Shown piece after piece: positions 17,892-26,829 of a stretch of 64,000 nt of DNA; positions within the stretch are counted from its first letter, which is position 1; every line of letters begins with the position of its first letter. The DNA comes from Labilibacter sediminis. GTDB lineage: Bacteria > Bacteroidota > Bacteroidia > Bacteroidales > Marinilabiliaceae. The translations under genes were made by a program, and so were the position numbers. Location of the stretch: positions 1 to 64,000 of the forward strand of contig NZ_VCHY01000017.1 in NCBI RefSeq assembly GCF_005877885.1. Reading direction: 5' to 3'. The notes beneath the pieces were generated by a model. The model had not been told where the DNA came from, did not search any database, and worked only from the letters and a program-made list of their open reading frames with translations.

Positions 17892-19565
17892 CTATTTACC
17901 AGACCAATTTGTACACTTGGATGTTTTATACCCAATACGTACTGCCCTGGCTTTTATGTTGTCTATATTTTTAATGGAGATAGGTTTGCTATATAGTTCC
18001 CAATGCGGGCTACCTATATTATCATTAATTTGATAAGCAATAGATGCACCAGGCGTTTTAGATTCCAATATGAGTTCATGATTCCCTGAATTTATAAACT
18101 GCACTGGATCTGTGTTCGGTTGTTGACCTCCGGGCCACATCATATTAACCATTTCTCCTTCTGGAATAAAGCCTTTATCCCCAACTTCAAGCTGCCATTG
18201 ACCAAGCGCCGATCTTAATTCGATTAATTTATCTCGATATTTGGGAATAAGGGCCAAATTTTTCACCTCGTAAGGATCTGTCACTAAATCGTATAATTCC
18301 TCAAGGGGTTTGGTTTTCATGAATATATAAGAGGCATCTCCTTCGAGTTCACCTGCTTCATCCAATTCCATCAGCTTAGATGTCATATCAATCTGCTCTC
18401 TATATGCTAATCGATAAGTCATGGGTAACTCAGGCCTAAAGTTGCGTATGTAAACAAAACGACCATCTATCACCGAACGGCTCATATCCGTATGTTCATC
18501 GAACCGATCAGCCGAACCAAACATATATTGGCGGGATTGTTTGCTTTTATATGGTCCCAAAAACGCCTTCCCGTCCATATATTGTGGAGGCTCAATACCC
18601 GCAAGAGACAGAACTGTTGGCCCCAAGTCCATTAATGAAACAATATCGTTCACAACCTTACCGGCATCCCGCTTATCAGGATACCTGACAATAAGAGGTA
18701 CTTGCAAACCGCTATTTCCAACGGCTCTTTTTTGGTGTAAGAGAGGTCCCCCATGATCACTCCAAATAAAAATAATGGTTTTATTATACAAGTCATTTTT
18801 TTGCAGGTAGTCCACCCATTCTCCAACGGCCTGATCAAACTCTACAATATTTGAATATTTTCTTGCTACATCTTTTCTAACCTCAGCAATATCCGGGAAA
18901 TATGCAGGAATCTCCAATTGGTCGGGATTAACAAGTAATGGGTCATCTTTCTTTTTCCATATTTGTGATTCATGCGTAACACCATGGTTAAATACTGCGA
19001 AAAAAGGTTGATCACCCTTTCTGTTTTCAAAATGCGCTTTACTTCCATTCTCATCCCAAGCTGTTAGGGGTGCCGAAAATTGATAATCGCACTTGGCATT
19101 ATTGGTGCAATAATAACCGTCTGCTCTTAGGTATTCAGTAAAGCACTTGACATGCTCCGGTGTTACCACAGAATACTCCGGGATATTATGACCACGAATA
19201 TCCTTAATCTTCTTTACCTGCTGATAGGTCTCTTTTTCAGGTTCTCTATATCCCCAATGATTACCTGTTCGCATATGTTGTGCACCAATACGAGCAGGAT
19301 ACATGCCTGTAATAATTGAAGCTCTGCTTGGTGCGCACACACCAACTGTAGCATAGGCTTTATTGTAGCGAATACCTTCTTTAGCCAGTCGATCAATATT
19401 TGGTGTTTGAATACCTTTAGCGCCATAAACACTAAATGAAGTTCCAATATCTTCGCAACTAAGCCATAAAATATTGTAGCGGTTATCTTTACCTTTTGCA
19501 CTAATAGACAATAGGTGAATAAACACTACAAATATTAAAACTAATCTCTTATTTTTCAGATCCAT
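17892..19565 (-). CDS. Sulfatase (S1) with C-terminal CHB_HEX_C-like domain
   Basis: The 557-residue protein has a signal peptide (1-24). The active site is CAPSRASIITGMYPARIG with Cys77, and the second metal site is WSDHGGPLL. The first metal motif reads CEDIG (Glu38-Asp39) instead of the common Asp-Asp. Residues ~490-557 (ESKTPGASIAYQIND, YSKPISIKN, KARAVRIGYKTS) match the small beta domain found at the end of chitobiases and several secreted sulfatases. It resembles the heparan-N-sulfatase-like branch by its start LWLSCEDIG. Three hundred bases upstream there are two long inverted repeats (19614-19745). Confidence 0.9.
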   Translation of the reverse strand: MDLKNKRLVLIFVVFIHLLSISAKGKDNRYNILWLSCEDIGTSFSVYGAKGIQTPNIDRLAKEGIRYNKAYATVGVCAPSRASIITGMYPARIGAQHMRTGNHWGYREPEKETYQQVKKIKDIRGHNIPEYSVVTPEHVKCFTEYLRADGYYCTNNAKCDYQFSAPLTAWDENGSKAHFENRKGDQPFFAVFNHGVTHESQIWKKKDDPLLVNPDQLEIPAYFPDIAEVRKDVARKYSNIVEFDQAVGEWVDYLQKNDLYNKTIIFIWSDHGGPLLHQKRAVGNSGLQVPLIVRYPDKRDAGKVVNDIVSLMDLGPTVLSLAGIEPPQYMDGKAFLGPYKSKQSRQYMFGSADRFDEHTDMSRSVIDGRFVYIRNFRPELPMTYRLAYREQIDMTSKLMELDEAGELEGDASYIFMKTKPLEELYDLVTDPYEVKNLALIPKYRDKLIELRSALGQWQLEVGDKGFIPEGEMVNMMWPGGQQPNTDPVQFINSGNHELILESKTPGASIAYQINDNIGSPHWELYSKPISIKNIDNIKARAVRIGYKTSKCTNWSGK

Positions 19566-19613
19566 TGCTTTTAATTATAACCGATAAAACCACAACATGA
19601 CATATACACAAAA

Positions 19614-19745
19614 GGGGAATGCGCATTGCTACAATAAAATGACACAATCACATTCCCCTATTCATTTCATCACTTCTAACTATTTAGTATAAAGAAGTAA
19701 GACATAAGTATAAAGATATCTGCTTAGTCTTTTGTCTTTATACTT
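19614..19745. repeat. Two successive inverted repeats between sulfatase genes
   Basis: GGGGAATG (19614-19621) pairs with CATTCCCC (19651-19658), and AAGTATAAAGA (19706-19716) pairs with TCTTTATACTT (19735-19745). Both lie in the 219-base gap between the sulfatases at 17892 and 19785. They may be mRNA hairpins that stabilise or partly end the upstream message. No T-run follows either. Confidence 0.5.
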
Positions 19746-19784
19746 ACGACTACTTAATTACCATCATTTACATAGATAAAAAGC

Positions 19785-21290
19785 CTAGTACTGCTTTGGA
19801 TGTTTATAATTTCCATAAGGATTTTTAACCGTACGTTTCAGCGGAATATTCATTCCGTGCGTTTCTTCTAACCAGTCATATAAATCACTGGCTAACTGTT
19901 TAGCCACATCTGCATATTTAGGATCGCCCATCAGGTTATGCATTTCTTCCGGATCATTGATGATATCGTATAATTCATTTTGATCCCAGATACCCTGATA
20001 ACGCATATATTTATACTGATCAGTACGCACGCCAAAAACAGTTGGGGTCATTGGGAAGTCATACTCCCAGAAATACTCATAATAGATACGTTCTCTCCAC
20101 TGTGTAGAATCCCCCTGAAGCAATGGAATCATGGAATGACCAGGCATATATTCCGGCTTTACCAATCCTGCGCATTCCAAAATAGTTGGTGCTACATCCA
20201 CATTTTGCACCATTTTTTTCACAGGCTCTCCTCCCTTGAATATTTCAGGACAACGCACCAACATAGGCACTTTAACCGACTCTTCGTAAAAGTGACGCTT
20301 ATCAATTAAGCCATGCTCTCCCCAACTAAATCCATTATCTCCCATATAAATTACCATGGTTGATTCGTCCAGACCGTTACTTTTTAACCACTCCATCACA
20401 GTTCCCACACTCTCATCTACGCCAAGTAAAGTTTCGCAATACTTTTGTAAGTTACCATTAAAAGTTCCGTTGGTCCCATGATACATGTAGTCTACCCCAT
20501 GCCAACTATGACGCTGCTGCTTCACCCATTCAGGCCATTTTAAATCTTTGTAGGTATCATCTTTGGTTTGTGTATAAGTAGATGGTAGTTCAATTGTTTT
20601 TCCATCATAAACACCATCGTGCCTTTTAGCTGGTTTAAACATAGCATGAACGGCTTTATGCGACAGGTAAACGAAAAATGGTTTTTCCTTGTCTCTATTG
20701 TCTAACCACTCTATGGCATGCTCTGTTAATAAATCCGTGATATAGGTATCTTCATCGTACTGAACTCGCTCTCCGTTAATATTTAAGTTAGGCGAGTAAT
20801 ACTCTCCCTGACCTTTAAAACTCTCCCAATGGTCGAACCCTGGTCGTGGATCGTCATTATGATCGCCCATATGCCACTTACCAAAGAAACTGGTTTGATA
20901 ACCTGCTTTTTGCAGATACTGCGGAAAGAAAGTCAGGTTACCCGGATTAGGCGCCACATTATCCACTATAGTATGAACATGAGAGTATTGACCGGTTAAA
21001 ATACTGGCTCTACTAGGCGAACACAATGAAGTGGTAACAAAGGCGTTTTCCATATAAGCTCCCTCTTGAGCCATTTTATCCATATTAGGTGTTTCGAGCC
21101 ATGGCACCTTACCTGTAAATCCCATGTAATCGTATCGGTGGTCATCAGTAAGAATAAAAATAACATTGCGCTTCTTCGCATTAGCTACTTTCTTCAATTC
21201 GAGGCTATTGCTTTCGCTTTGTGTTTGCTTTGGCGACGTACAGCCCACTGCAATAACAGCAACAAGTATGATGTAAGACAATAGTTTCAT
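19785..21290 (-). CDS. Sulfatase, N-acetylglucosamine-6-sulfatase-like (S1), lipoprotein
   Basis: The 501-residue protein has a lipobox signal (VIAVGC, Cys17) and a charged linker to residue 40. The metal site is LTDDHRYD (Asp49/Asp50), the formylglycine motif is CSPSRASILTGQYSH with Cys90, and the second metal site is YMGDNGFSWGEHGLIDKRH. The motif FFGKWHMGD is conserved. These features fit the glucosamine-6-sulfatase/choline-sulfatase-like branch with a C-terminal DUF4976-type region (YEYFWEYDFPMTPT). The sugar it acts on here need not be glucosamine. Confidence 0.92.
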   Translation of the reverse strand: MKLLSYIILVAVIAVGCTSPKQTQSESNSLELKKVANAKKRNVIFILTDDHRYDYMGFTGKVPWLETPNMDKMAQEGAYMENAFVTTSLCSPSRASILTGQYSHVHTIVDNVAPNPGNLTFFPQYLQKAGYQTSFFGKWHMGDHNDDPRPGFDHWESFKGQGEYYSPNLNINGERVQYDEDTYITDLLTEHAIEWLDNRDKEKPFFVYLSHKAVHAMFKPAKRHDGVYDGKTIELPSTYTQTKDDTYKDLKWPEWVKQQRHSWHGVDYMYHGTNGTFNGNLQKYCETLLGVDESVGTVMEWLKSNGLDESTMVIYMGDNGFSWGEHGLIDKRHFYEESVKVPMLVRCPEIFKGGEPVKKMVQNVDVAPTILECAGLVKPEYMPGHSMIPLLQGDSTQWRERIYYEYFWEYDFPMTPTVFGVRTDQYKYMRYQGIWDQNELYDIINDPEEMHNLMGDPKYADVAKQLASDLYDWLEETHGMNIPLKRTVKNPYGNYKHPKQY

Positions 21291-21341
21291 CCGTTTTAAT
21301 TTATTTTTATGGTTAAATTTTAAAATATGTGTAATACAGTT

Positions 21342-23336
21342 TTATTGAGCAACAACAATTTCTCCAATTTCGTAAGTCCCAACTTCCATAAATTGAATTT
21401 TTATGGGCCAGTCGCCACTTACAGATACAGGGACCTTTACTTTATGAACTTTTTCTGCACTACTTAGCTTGGCAATACGAGCAGTCCTTTCACCATCTAA
21501 CGGTCCCATACTGAACTTGATGCTTTTCCCTTTACCAGCAAAAGTAAAAGTGGCTGTTTGACCCTGTTTAAGCGCGATAGTTTCTTTTAAAGCTAAAGTC
21601 AGATCCCAGGGTTTAGCACCTAATTTTCTTACTTCCACTTTTAACTTTCCATCCTCTACGCTAAAATCAGCATCAGCTCCATTTCTTGCAATCACATTCC
21701 AGTTAGTGGCAAGATCAATGAAAGCCAAATTGTTTTTTTGCTTGAGAATAGTTTCTTTAGCACTCTTTTTCCCCATCATACTCCCAGAACCAACAAGCTC
21801 TTTATTTTGAGTTTCGATGAACGCTTTAAAATAGGTCATCAGTTGTTTTTTCACTGACTTATACTTTTTAGCGTTATAGTAATTCTCTGTTTCCAATGGG
21901 TCCGTTTTATAATCATACAACTCTCCGGCTTCAATATCTTTTGCATCAAAAGGTGAAAATGTTCTGTAATCATCTTTAATCCAAAGAGTAAGCCTATATC
22001 TGTCTGTTCTAATGGAATACCCTTCTAATTTACCTCTGCCAAACTGACTAACCGCATAGTCTTTCACCTTTGCATCCACATCCTTCATTACAGGCATTAA
22101 GCTCTCTCCCTGTAATATCTCCGGAATTTCAATACCTGAAGCTTCGCAAAGTGTTGGAAAGACATCGATAAATTCAACAGGATTAGCATTGTAACCAGTA
22201 GCTCCATTAGGCACTGAAAATATTAATGGCACACGGGTAGCTTGTTCAAAATTACTGTGCTTACACCACATAGAGTGATCGCCTAAATGCCATCCGTGAT
22301 CTCCCCATAAAACAATCACTGTATTTTTATCAAGTCCATTTTTCTTTAATTCCTGCATTAACCTCTCAATCTGTGCATCGATATAGGAAACACAGGCCTG
22401 GTAGCCATGAATAAGTTCCTTTTGCTTCCACTCAGGTAGGTTATCTGTAAAGATATCGCTAAATGAAGCCAGTGCAGGAATATCGGTATAGGATTGTAGT
22501 TCGTTAGACTTATGGTAGGCAAAATCTACTCCATTTTTTACAGCTTCTCTGTATTCCGCCAAAGAAATATCCTCTCTATCATATAAATCCCAGTATTTTT
22601 TAGGAGCCGCAAACGGTAAGTGAGGACGTTTAAAACCTACTGCCAAAAAGAATGGTTCATCTTCCTTAGCCAGTTGATTCATATACTTAATGGCATTGTT
22701 GGCTATTTGCGTATCCATATACGCATCATCTTCCACATCTGCACATTCCACAGAAGGTTTAAAGCGTTTACTCACGTATCCATGTACATTATTTTCACCC
22801 TTGGCATGGGCCTCTTTCGTATATTTTTCAACTTGTTTTTTATTCTCTTCCAAGGCAAAATAAGATAACCCCGGTTCTCCATACTTTTCTGGGTAAGAAT
22901 ATTTAGCACTTTCTTTATAAGGAATACTCCACGATGGTTTATCGTATTGTTTATCCACACAACGCGGATCGTAAATCTTACCTACGGCAACAGTAGTGTA
23001 ACCCTGTCCTTTAAAATATTCCGGCATAGCCAAGATATCCGGGTTTACATCACGCATACGTGTTTTTAAATCCCAAACCCCGGTATAATCAGGTCGCATC
23101 CCTGTCATAATACTTGCCCTTGAAGGACCACATACTGCCTGCTGACAGTGCGCATTGGTAAATACCACGCCATTTGCAGCCAGTTTATCAATGGCAGGAG
23201 TCTTTATAAATTCATCGCCATAACATCCCAACATTGGCTTTAAATCATCAATGGCAATAAATAATACATTTGTCTTTTTTTGCGCCATCCCTCCCAGCGA
23301 AAGCATGAGCAAAATTGCTAGCATTAAATTCTTCAT
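21342..23336 (-). CDS. Sulfatase, iduronate-2-sulfatase-like, with extra C-terminal beta domain
   Basis: The frame is open from 23381, but the ATG at 23336 places a signal peptide (MKNLMLAILLMLSLGG, cleaved after GMAQ) at the start and is preferred. The 664-residue product has metal site IDDLKP, formylglycine motif CGPSRASIMTG with Cys69, and LWGDHGWHLGDHSMWCKH. Residues ~535-664 add a beta-rich domain (ATNWNVIARNGADADFSV to the end) not found in the shorter relative at 11507; it may bind sugar or help folding. RPDYTGVWDLKT after the active site links the two proteins as paralogues. Confidence 0.9.
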   Translation of the reverse strand: MKNLMLAILLMLSLGGMAQKKTNVLFIAIDDLKPMLGCYGDEFIKTPAIDKLAANGVVFTNAHCQQAVCGPSRASIMTGMRPDYTGVWDLKTRMRDVNPDILAMPEYFKGQGYTTVAVGKIYDPRCVDKQYDKPSWSIPYKESAKYSYPEKYGEPGLSYFALEENKKQVEKYTKEAHAKGENNVHGYVSKRFKPSVECADVEDDAYMDTQIANNAIKYMNQLAKEDEPFFLAVGFKRPHLPFAAPKKYWDLYDREDISLAEYREAVKNGVDFAYHKSNELQSYTDIPALASFSDIFTDNLPEWKQKELIHGYQACVSYIDAQIERLMQELKKNGLDKNTVIVLWGDHGWHLGDHSMWCKHSNFEQATRVPLIFSVPNGATGYNANPVEFIDVFPTLCEASGIEIPEILQGESLMPVMKDVDAKVKDYAVSQFGRGKLEGYSIRTDRYRLTLWIKDDYRTFSPFDAKDIEAGELYDYKTDPLETENYYNAKKYKSVKKQLMTYFKAFIETQNKELVGSGSMMGKKSAKETILKQKNNLAFIDLATNWNVIARNGADADFSVEDGKLKVEVRKLGAKPWDLTLALKETIALKQGQTATFTFAGKGKSIKFSMGPLDGERTARIAKLSSAEKVHKVKVPVSVSGDWPIKIQFMEVGTYEIGEIVVAQ

Positions 23337-23467
23337 ATCTTCAAAGTTTCTTAAGTATTTTATCTGATTCTTTAGGTACAATATTATAAATCATACTTTG
23401 TAATTCAGGTTTTAAATCGTTCGTTTAGGGTCAACAAATTATTCAAACCTCATATTATTACTGTCAT

Positions 23468-24922
23468 CTATTTTGCCACCTTCATATTTTCTGAATATTT
23501 AGCATGAAGAATATTGTGCAGCTCATTAATAGTAGCCTGATACTCGCTTTTTTCGGCTACATTATAATTTTCATTGACATCGGTTTTATGATCATAAAGT
23601 GTCCTGGCTAAAATACTGGTATCCTTTGCGCTGAGAAACTCAGTATAGTTATACCTGATATTTTTTAATGTAAAACCATTACGATTATTTACCAGCACAT
23701 ATGGCTTTCCTTTTAAACCAGCCTTATGCAGATGCGGAACCATACTTTCACCCTCAAGATTTATTTCCGGTACCGATAACTGACACAGTTCTATAAGTGT
23801 TGGAAACACATCCACCAGTTCAACCAATGCATCCGAAGAATGTGATTTTTCTATAAACGGTGATGAAATAATTAAAGGTACCCTAATCGAAGTCTGGTGC
23901 TTTGTCCATTTTCCCCATTGTCCGTGTTCCTGCAGATTATAACCATGGTCCGACAAAAAAACAACAATGGTATTTTTATCCAGCTCTAACTCTTTAAGTT
24001 TATCTAAGATTTTTCCTACCAAAGCATCTACATAACTTACCGTGGCATAATAACCATGTATTAACGACAACGCTGTTTCGTCAGGTACTCGTGTTTTAAT
24101 TGGAGGAATATCTGTATACTGCCTTAATTCGTAAGAATGAAATATGGCTGCATCTGGCTCATCAATCGGACGATGGTTGTTCTCCGGTAATTTTATATCC
24201 TGTCTGATATATTTTTGCCAGTGACGCTCTGGGGCATTAAATGGTAAATGCGGACTAATAAAACCTGCTGTGAGTAAAAACGTTTCTCCTGAATTTTTAA
24301 GTTTCTCTAAATCAGATAATACTTTTTGTGTGAGCAGTCCATCTATATAAGCTGAATCCGGCACATCCGCCATTTCAAAGGCCGGACCTGTACCCGTGTT
24401 CTTATAAATACTTTTGTTTTTAACTTGTTGATAATCTCTCCATAGCGATTGCCACCAATCAGTGGGCTTCAAATCCAAGGGATTTTTATCAAAGGCATAC
24501 GGACGCCAAACTTCATCCCAATCACCCATACGGTCATCCAGATGATGATATATTTTACCGTTGGATATGGTTGTATAACCGTTATTTTTAAATACCTGAG
24601 GTAGTGTAATTGCATTAGGTGTATCGACCTGGACAAAAGTTTGGTAATCGCGAAAACGGTTTCGGGTAGGACGCAAACCTGTTAACATGCTTGCCCTGGA
24701 CGCTCCGCAAACAGCAACGTTGCAGTAAGCATTGTTAAATTGAATCCCTTTATCTGCTAAGGCATCAATATTTGGAGAATGAATATGCTTCGCTCCATAG
24801 CATCCCAGTTCCGGACGCAAGTCATCCATATACAGCAATAATACATTGGGTTTTTCCTGAGAACAAGCTATTAAAGAAAAAACAAAACCAATACTGAATA
24901 TAAATTTAAGGAACACCTTCAT
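23468..24922 (-). CDS. Sulfatase, iduronate-2-sulfatase-like, with CxASR active-site variant
   Basis: The 484-residue lipoprotein (FSLIAC, Cys20) has metal site MDDLRP (Asp33/Asp34) and second metal site FLSDHGYNLQEHGQW. The formylglycine motif reads CGASRASMLTG (Cys72), with Ala in place of the usual Pro at the third position. The motif consensus allows (C/S)-x-(P/A)-x-R, so it is probably still matured. It belongs to the same broad branch as 11507 and 21342 but lacks the WDLKT signature (it has RFRDYQT). Downstream (24923-25191) lies a REP-like repeat and no gene. Confidence 0.9.
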   Translation of the reverse strand: MKVFLKFIFSIGFVFSLIACSQEKPNVLLLYMDDLRPELGCYGAKHIHSPNIDALADKGIQFNNAYCNVAVCGASRASMLTGLRPTRNRFRDYQTFVQVDTPNAITLPQVFKNNGYTTISNGKIYHHLDDRMGDWDEVWRPYAFDKNPLDLKPTDWWQSLWRDYQQVKNKSIYKNTGTGPAFEMADVPDSAYIDGLLTQKVLSDLEKLKNSGETFLLTAGFISPHLPFNAPERHWQKYIRQDIKLPENNHRPIDEPDAAIFHSYELRQYTDIPPIKTRVPDETALSLIHGYYATVSYVDALVGKILDKLKELELDKNTIVVFLSDHGYNLQEHGQWGKWTKHQTSIRVPLIISSPFIEKSHSSDALVELVDVFPTLIELCQLSVPEINLEGESMVPHLHKAGLKGKPYVLVNNRNGFTLKNIRYNYTEFLSAKDTSILARTLYDHKTDVNENYNVAEKSEYQATINELHNILHAKYSENMKVAK

Positions 24923-24998
24923 TGGGCTCTTTTTTTTGGTCCGGGCTTTTGCTCTTGAGCCTACGGAACCATTAATTATTACGAATTTTATAACTAGG

Positions 24999-25113
24999 CA
25001 CGGGATTAATCCCGTGTAATCTAACCCTAACGCATATCGGTTTTAACCTAAAAATGTGTTTGGGTTAAAACCCCAATATCTAACATTATAATACTCCGGG
25101 TTAAAACCCGGAG
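24999..25113. repeat. REP-like palindromes between two sulfatase genes
   Basis: Two perfect palindromes, CACGGGATT-AATCCCGTG (24999-25016) and CTCCGGGTT-AA-AACCCGGAG (25094-25113), flank a TTTTAACCTA...GGGTTAAAACC pair. The sequences belong to the same family as the CCACGGGT palindromes at 6.4 and 14.55 kb. Confidence 0.65.
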
Positions 25114-25191
25114 CTACTGATGACCATTATCTTCTAACACTCCTGTTTACTACTCAACACCAACGCCTAATAGCTTATAGGAAGAAAGTCT

Positions 25192-26805
25192 TTACTTTTT
25201 AAACTCGCCGTAACCTCCCGGTACATTTTCGATATGCTTTTTAAGTTCCTCTTGCATATCGGCAACTACCGCACTGTATTCCGGATCATTAAACAAATTC
25301 ACACGTTCATGCGGATCTTTATCTAAATCATAAAGCTGGTCAACCTGTGCATAGTTAGGATAACGCTTGGTGGCACGAAACTCTGCATCTCCTCCTCCGG
25401 GGATAATTTGCACATGACCAAAAGGTGCTTCCGGATCAGTATTATTAGGTTCTTTTCCCCTTTTTGCCAGCTTAAGGTTATAATTCTTTAATATCTTTTT
25501 TCGTTCAGCAATGGTAATTTCCTTTACCCATTGAGGGTATCTCACTGAGATATACTTATAATTACCCATACGTACACCCCTCGAATACCCTATCTCAAAA
25601 TACATGGATTCTCTCGACTTAGCCTTGTTGCCTTCCAGCACCTTAGCAAAGCTTTTTCCATCAATTTGGTTATTTTCATTTTTAAGTCCGGCCATTTCTA
25701 ATATAGTAGGTAAAAAGTCGACATTAGACACTAAAGTATGGCTAACAGAACCAGCCTTAAAACCTCCTTTTTTCCATATTACACTAGGATTGTGCACAGC
25801 ACCCTGGTATGTTGTTCCTTTAGCAAACTGCCCGTGATCATTAAAGAAAATGATAATGGTATTATCCAACTGGTCAGTTTCTTCCAGCTTATTAAAAAGA
25901 GCTCCTAAAGCATCATCCATCCAAAGCAAATTACATTTATTGTCGTTTACCTTTACTCCTGCCTCTTTCAATCGTTTAGGTATAGTACTCTGGTGCGGCA
26001 AACAATCAGGTGCCATATCTAACTTACCCACAGGGGTAATGGTTCTATCGGCATTCCAAGCTCTATCTGCGGCTTCAGGCCCATGTGGAATGGTAGTGGC
26101 AAAATATAAAAAGAAGGGTTTCTCATCCTTTTTATCAAGGAAGTTTAAGGCCGCCTCTGTTGTCCAGTCTAAGTTATGCACTGCCAAATCCCAAGGACCG
26201 TTAAAGTCAGGGTTTTCATAAAAGATCCCTTCAGCATAATTAAAACCACAGGCTTTATAAGCTTTTTGCGTGAGCTCGTAGTTTAACAACTGAGCTTTCA
26301 TCACTTTACTATTAGCGGTATCTGCCGACAAAGGTATTTTCTGATAGTTGGTTACCTCAATAACATGGTTCTTACCAACAGCCCCCGTATAATACCCACC
26401 TTGTTTTAGTAACTGCGCCATATTTTCCTCTCCTGGCATAATATGGGTGTTCCACTCTACCACACGCTGGTTATTATTTTTTTTGCTTTGCTTTAAAAAA
26501 TCAGGATTAACCGCTCTACTGGCATATTTTCCTGTTAAGCAATTATATCTACTGGGCGTACATACGGTTGATGCCACATGCTGTCCCATCATAATAATGC
26601 CTTCTTTAGCAAGCCTATCTATATTGGGTGTTAAGTTTTTTCCCTTACCATCAGGTAAAAAATTAAACATATTGGTGGTCATATCATCTGCTATAAAAAA
26701 GATGATATTTGGCTTTTTATCTTGCGCATGCACATTTCCAAGCAACACCAGGGAAATGACAAATAGCTTTATTAAAGTTTTTATTTTTCCAAACATATAT
26801 TTCAT
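25192..26805 (-). CDS. Sulfatase (S1), secreted
   Basis: The 537-residue protein has a signal peptide (to about residue 28, VHAQ); Met4 is an alternative start. The metal site is IADDMTT (Asp40/Asp41), the formylglycine motif is CTPSRYNCLTGKYASR with Cys82, and the second metal site is FFNDHGQFAKGTTYQGAV. It contains an insertion with VVEWNTHIMPGEENMAQ and a long C-terminal segment (KRGKEPNNTDPEAPFG), so it is from a different subgroup than its neighbours. It starts 24 bases after the GH9 gene stop, suggesting one transcript from SusC onward. Confidence 0.9.
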   Translation of the reverse strand: MKYMFGKIKTLIKLFVISLVLLGNVHAQDKKPNIIFFIADDMTTNMFNFLPDGKGKNLTPNIDRLAKEGIIMMGQHVASTVCTPSRYNCLTGKYASRAVNPDFLKQSKKNNNQRVVEWNTHIMPGEENMAQLLKQGGYYTGAVGKNHVIEVTNYQKIPLSADTANSKVMKAQLLNYELTQKAYKACGFNYAEGIFYENPDFNGPWDLAVHNLDWTTEAALNFLDKKDEKPFFLYFATTIPHGPEAADRAWNADRTITPVGKLDMAPDCLPHQSTIPKRLKEAGVKVNDNKCNLLWMDDALGALFNKLEETDQLDNTIIIFFNDHGQFAKGTTYQGAVHNPSVIWKKGGFKAGSVSHTLVSNVDFLPTILEMAGLKNENNQIDGKSFAKVLEGNKAKSRESMYFEIGYSRGVRMGNYKYISVRYPQWVKEITIAERKKILKNYNLKLAKRGKEPNNTDPEAPFGHVQIIPGGGDAEFRATKRYPNYAQVDQLYDLDKDPHERVNLFNDPEYSAVVADMQEELKKHIENVPGGYGEFKK

Positions 26806-26829
26806 TTTTAACTCTTCCTTATAAAAACA

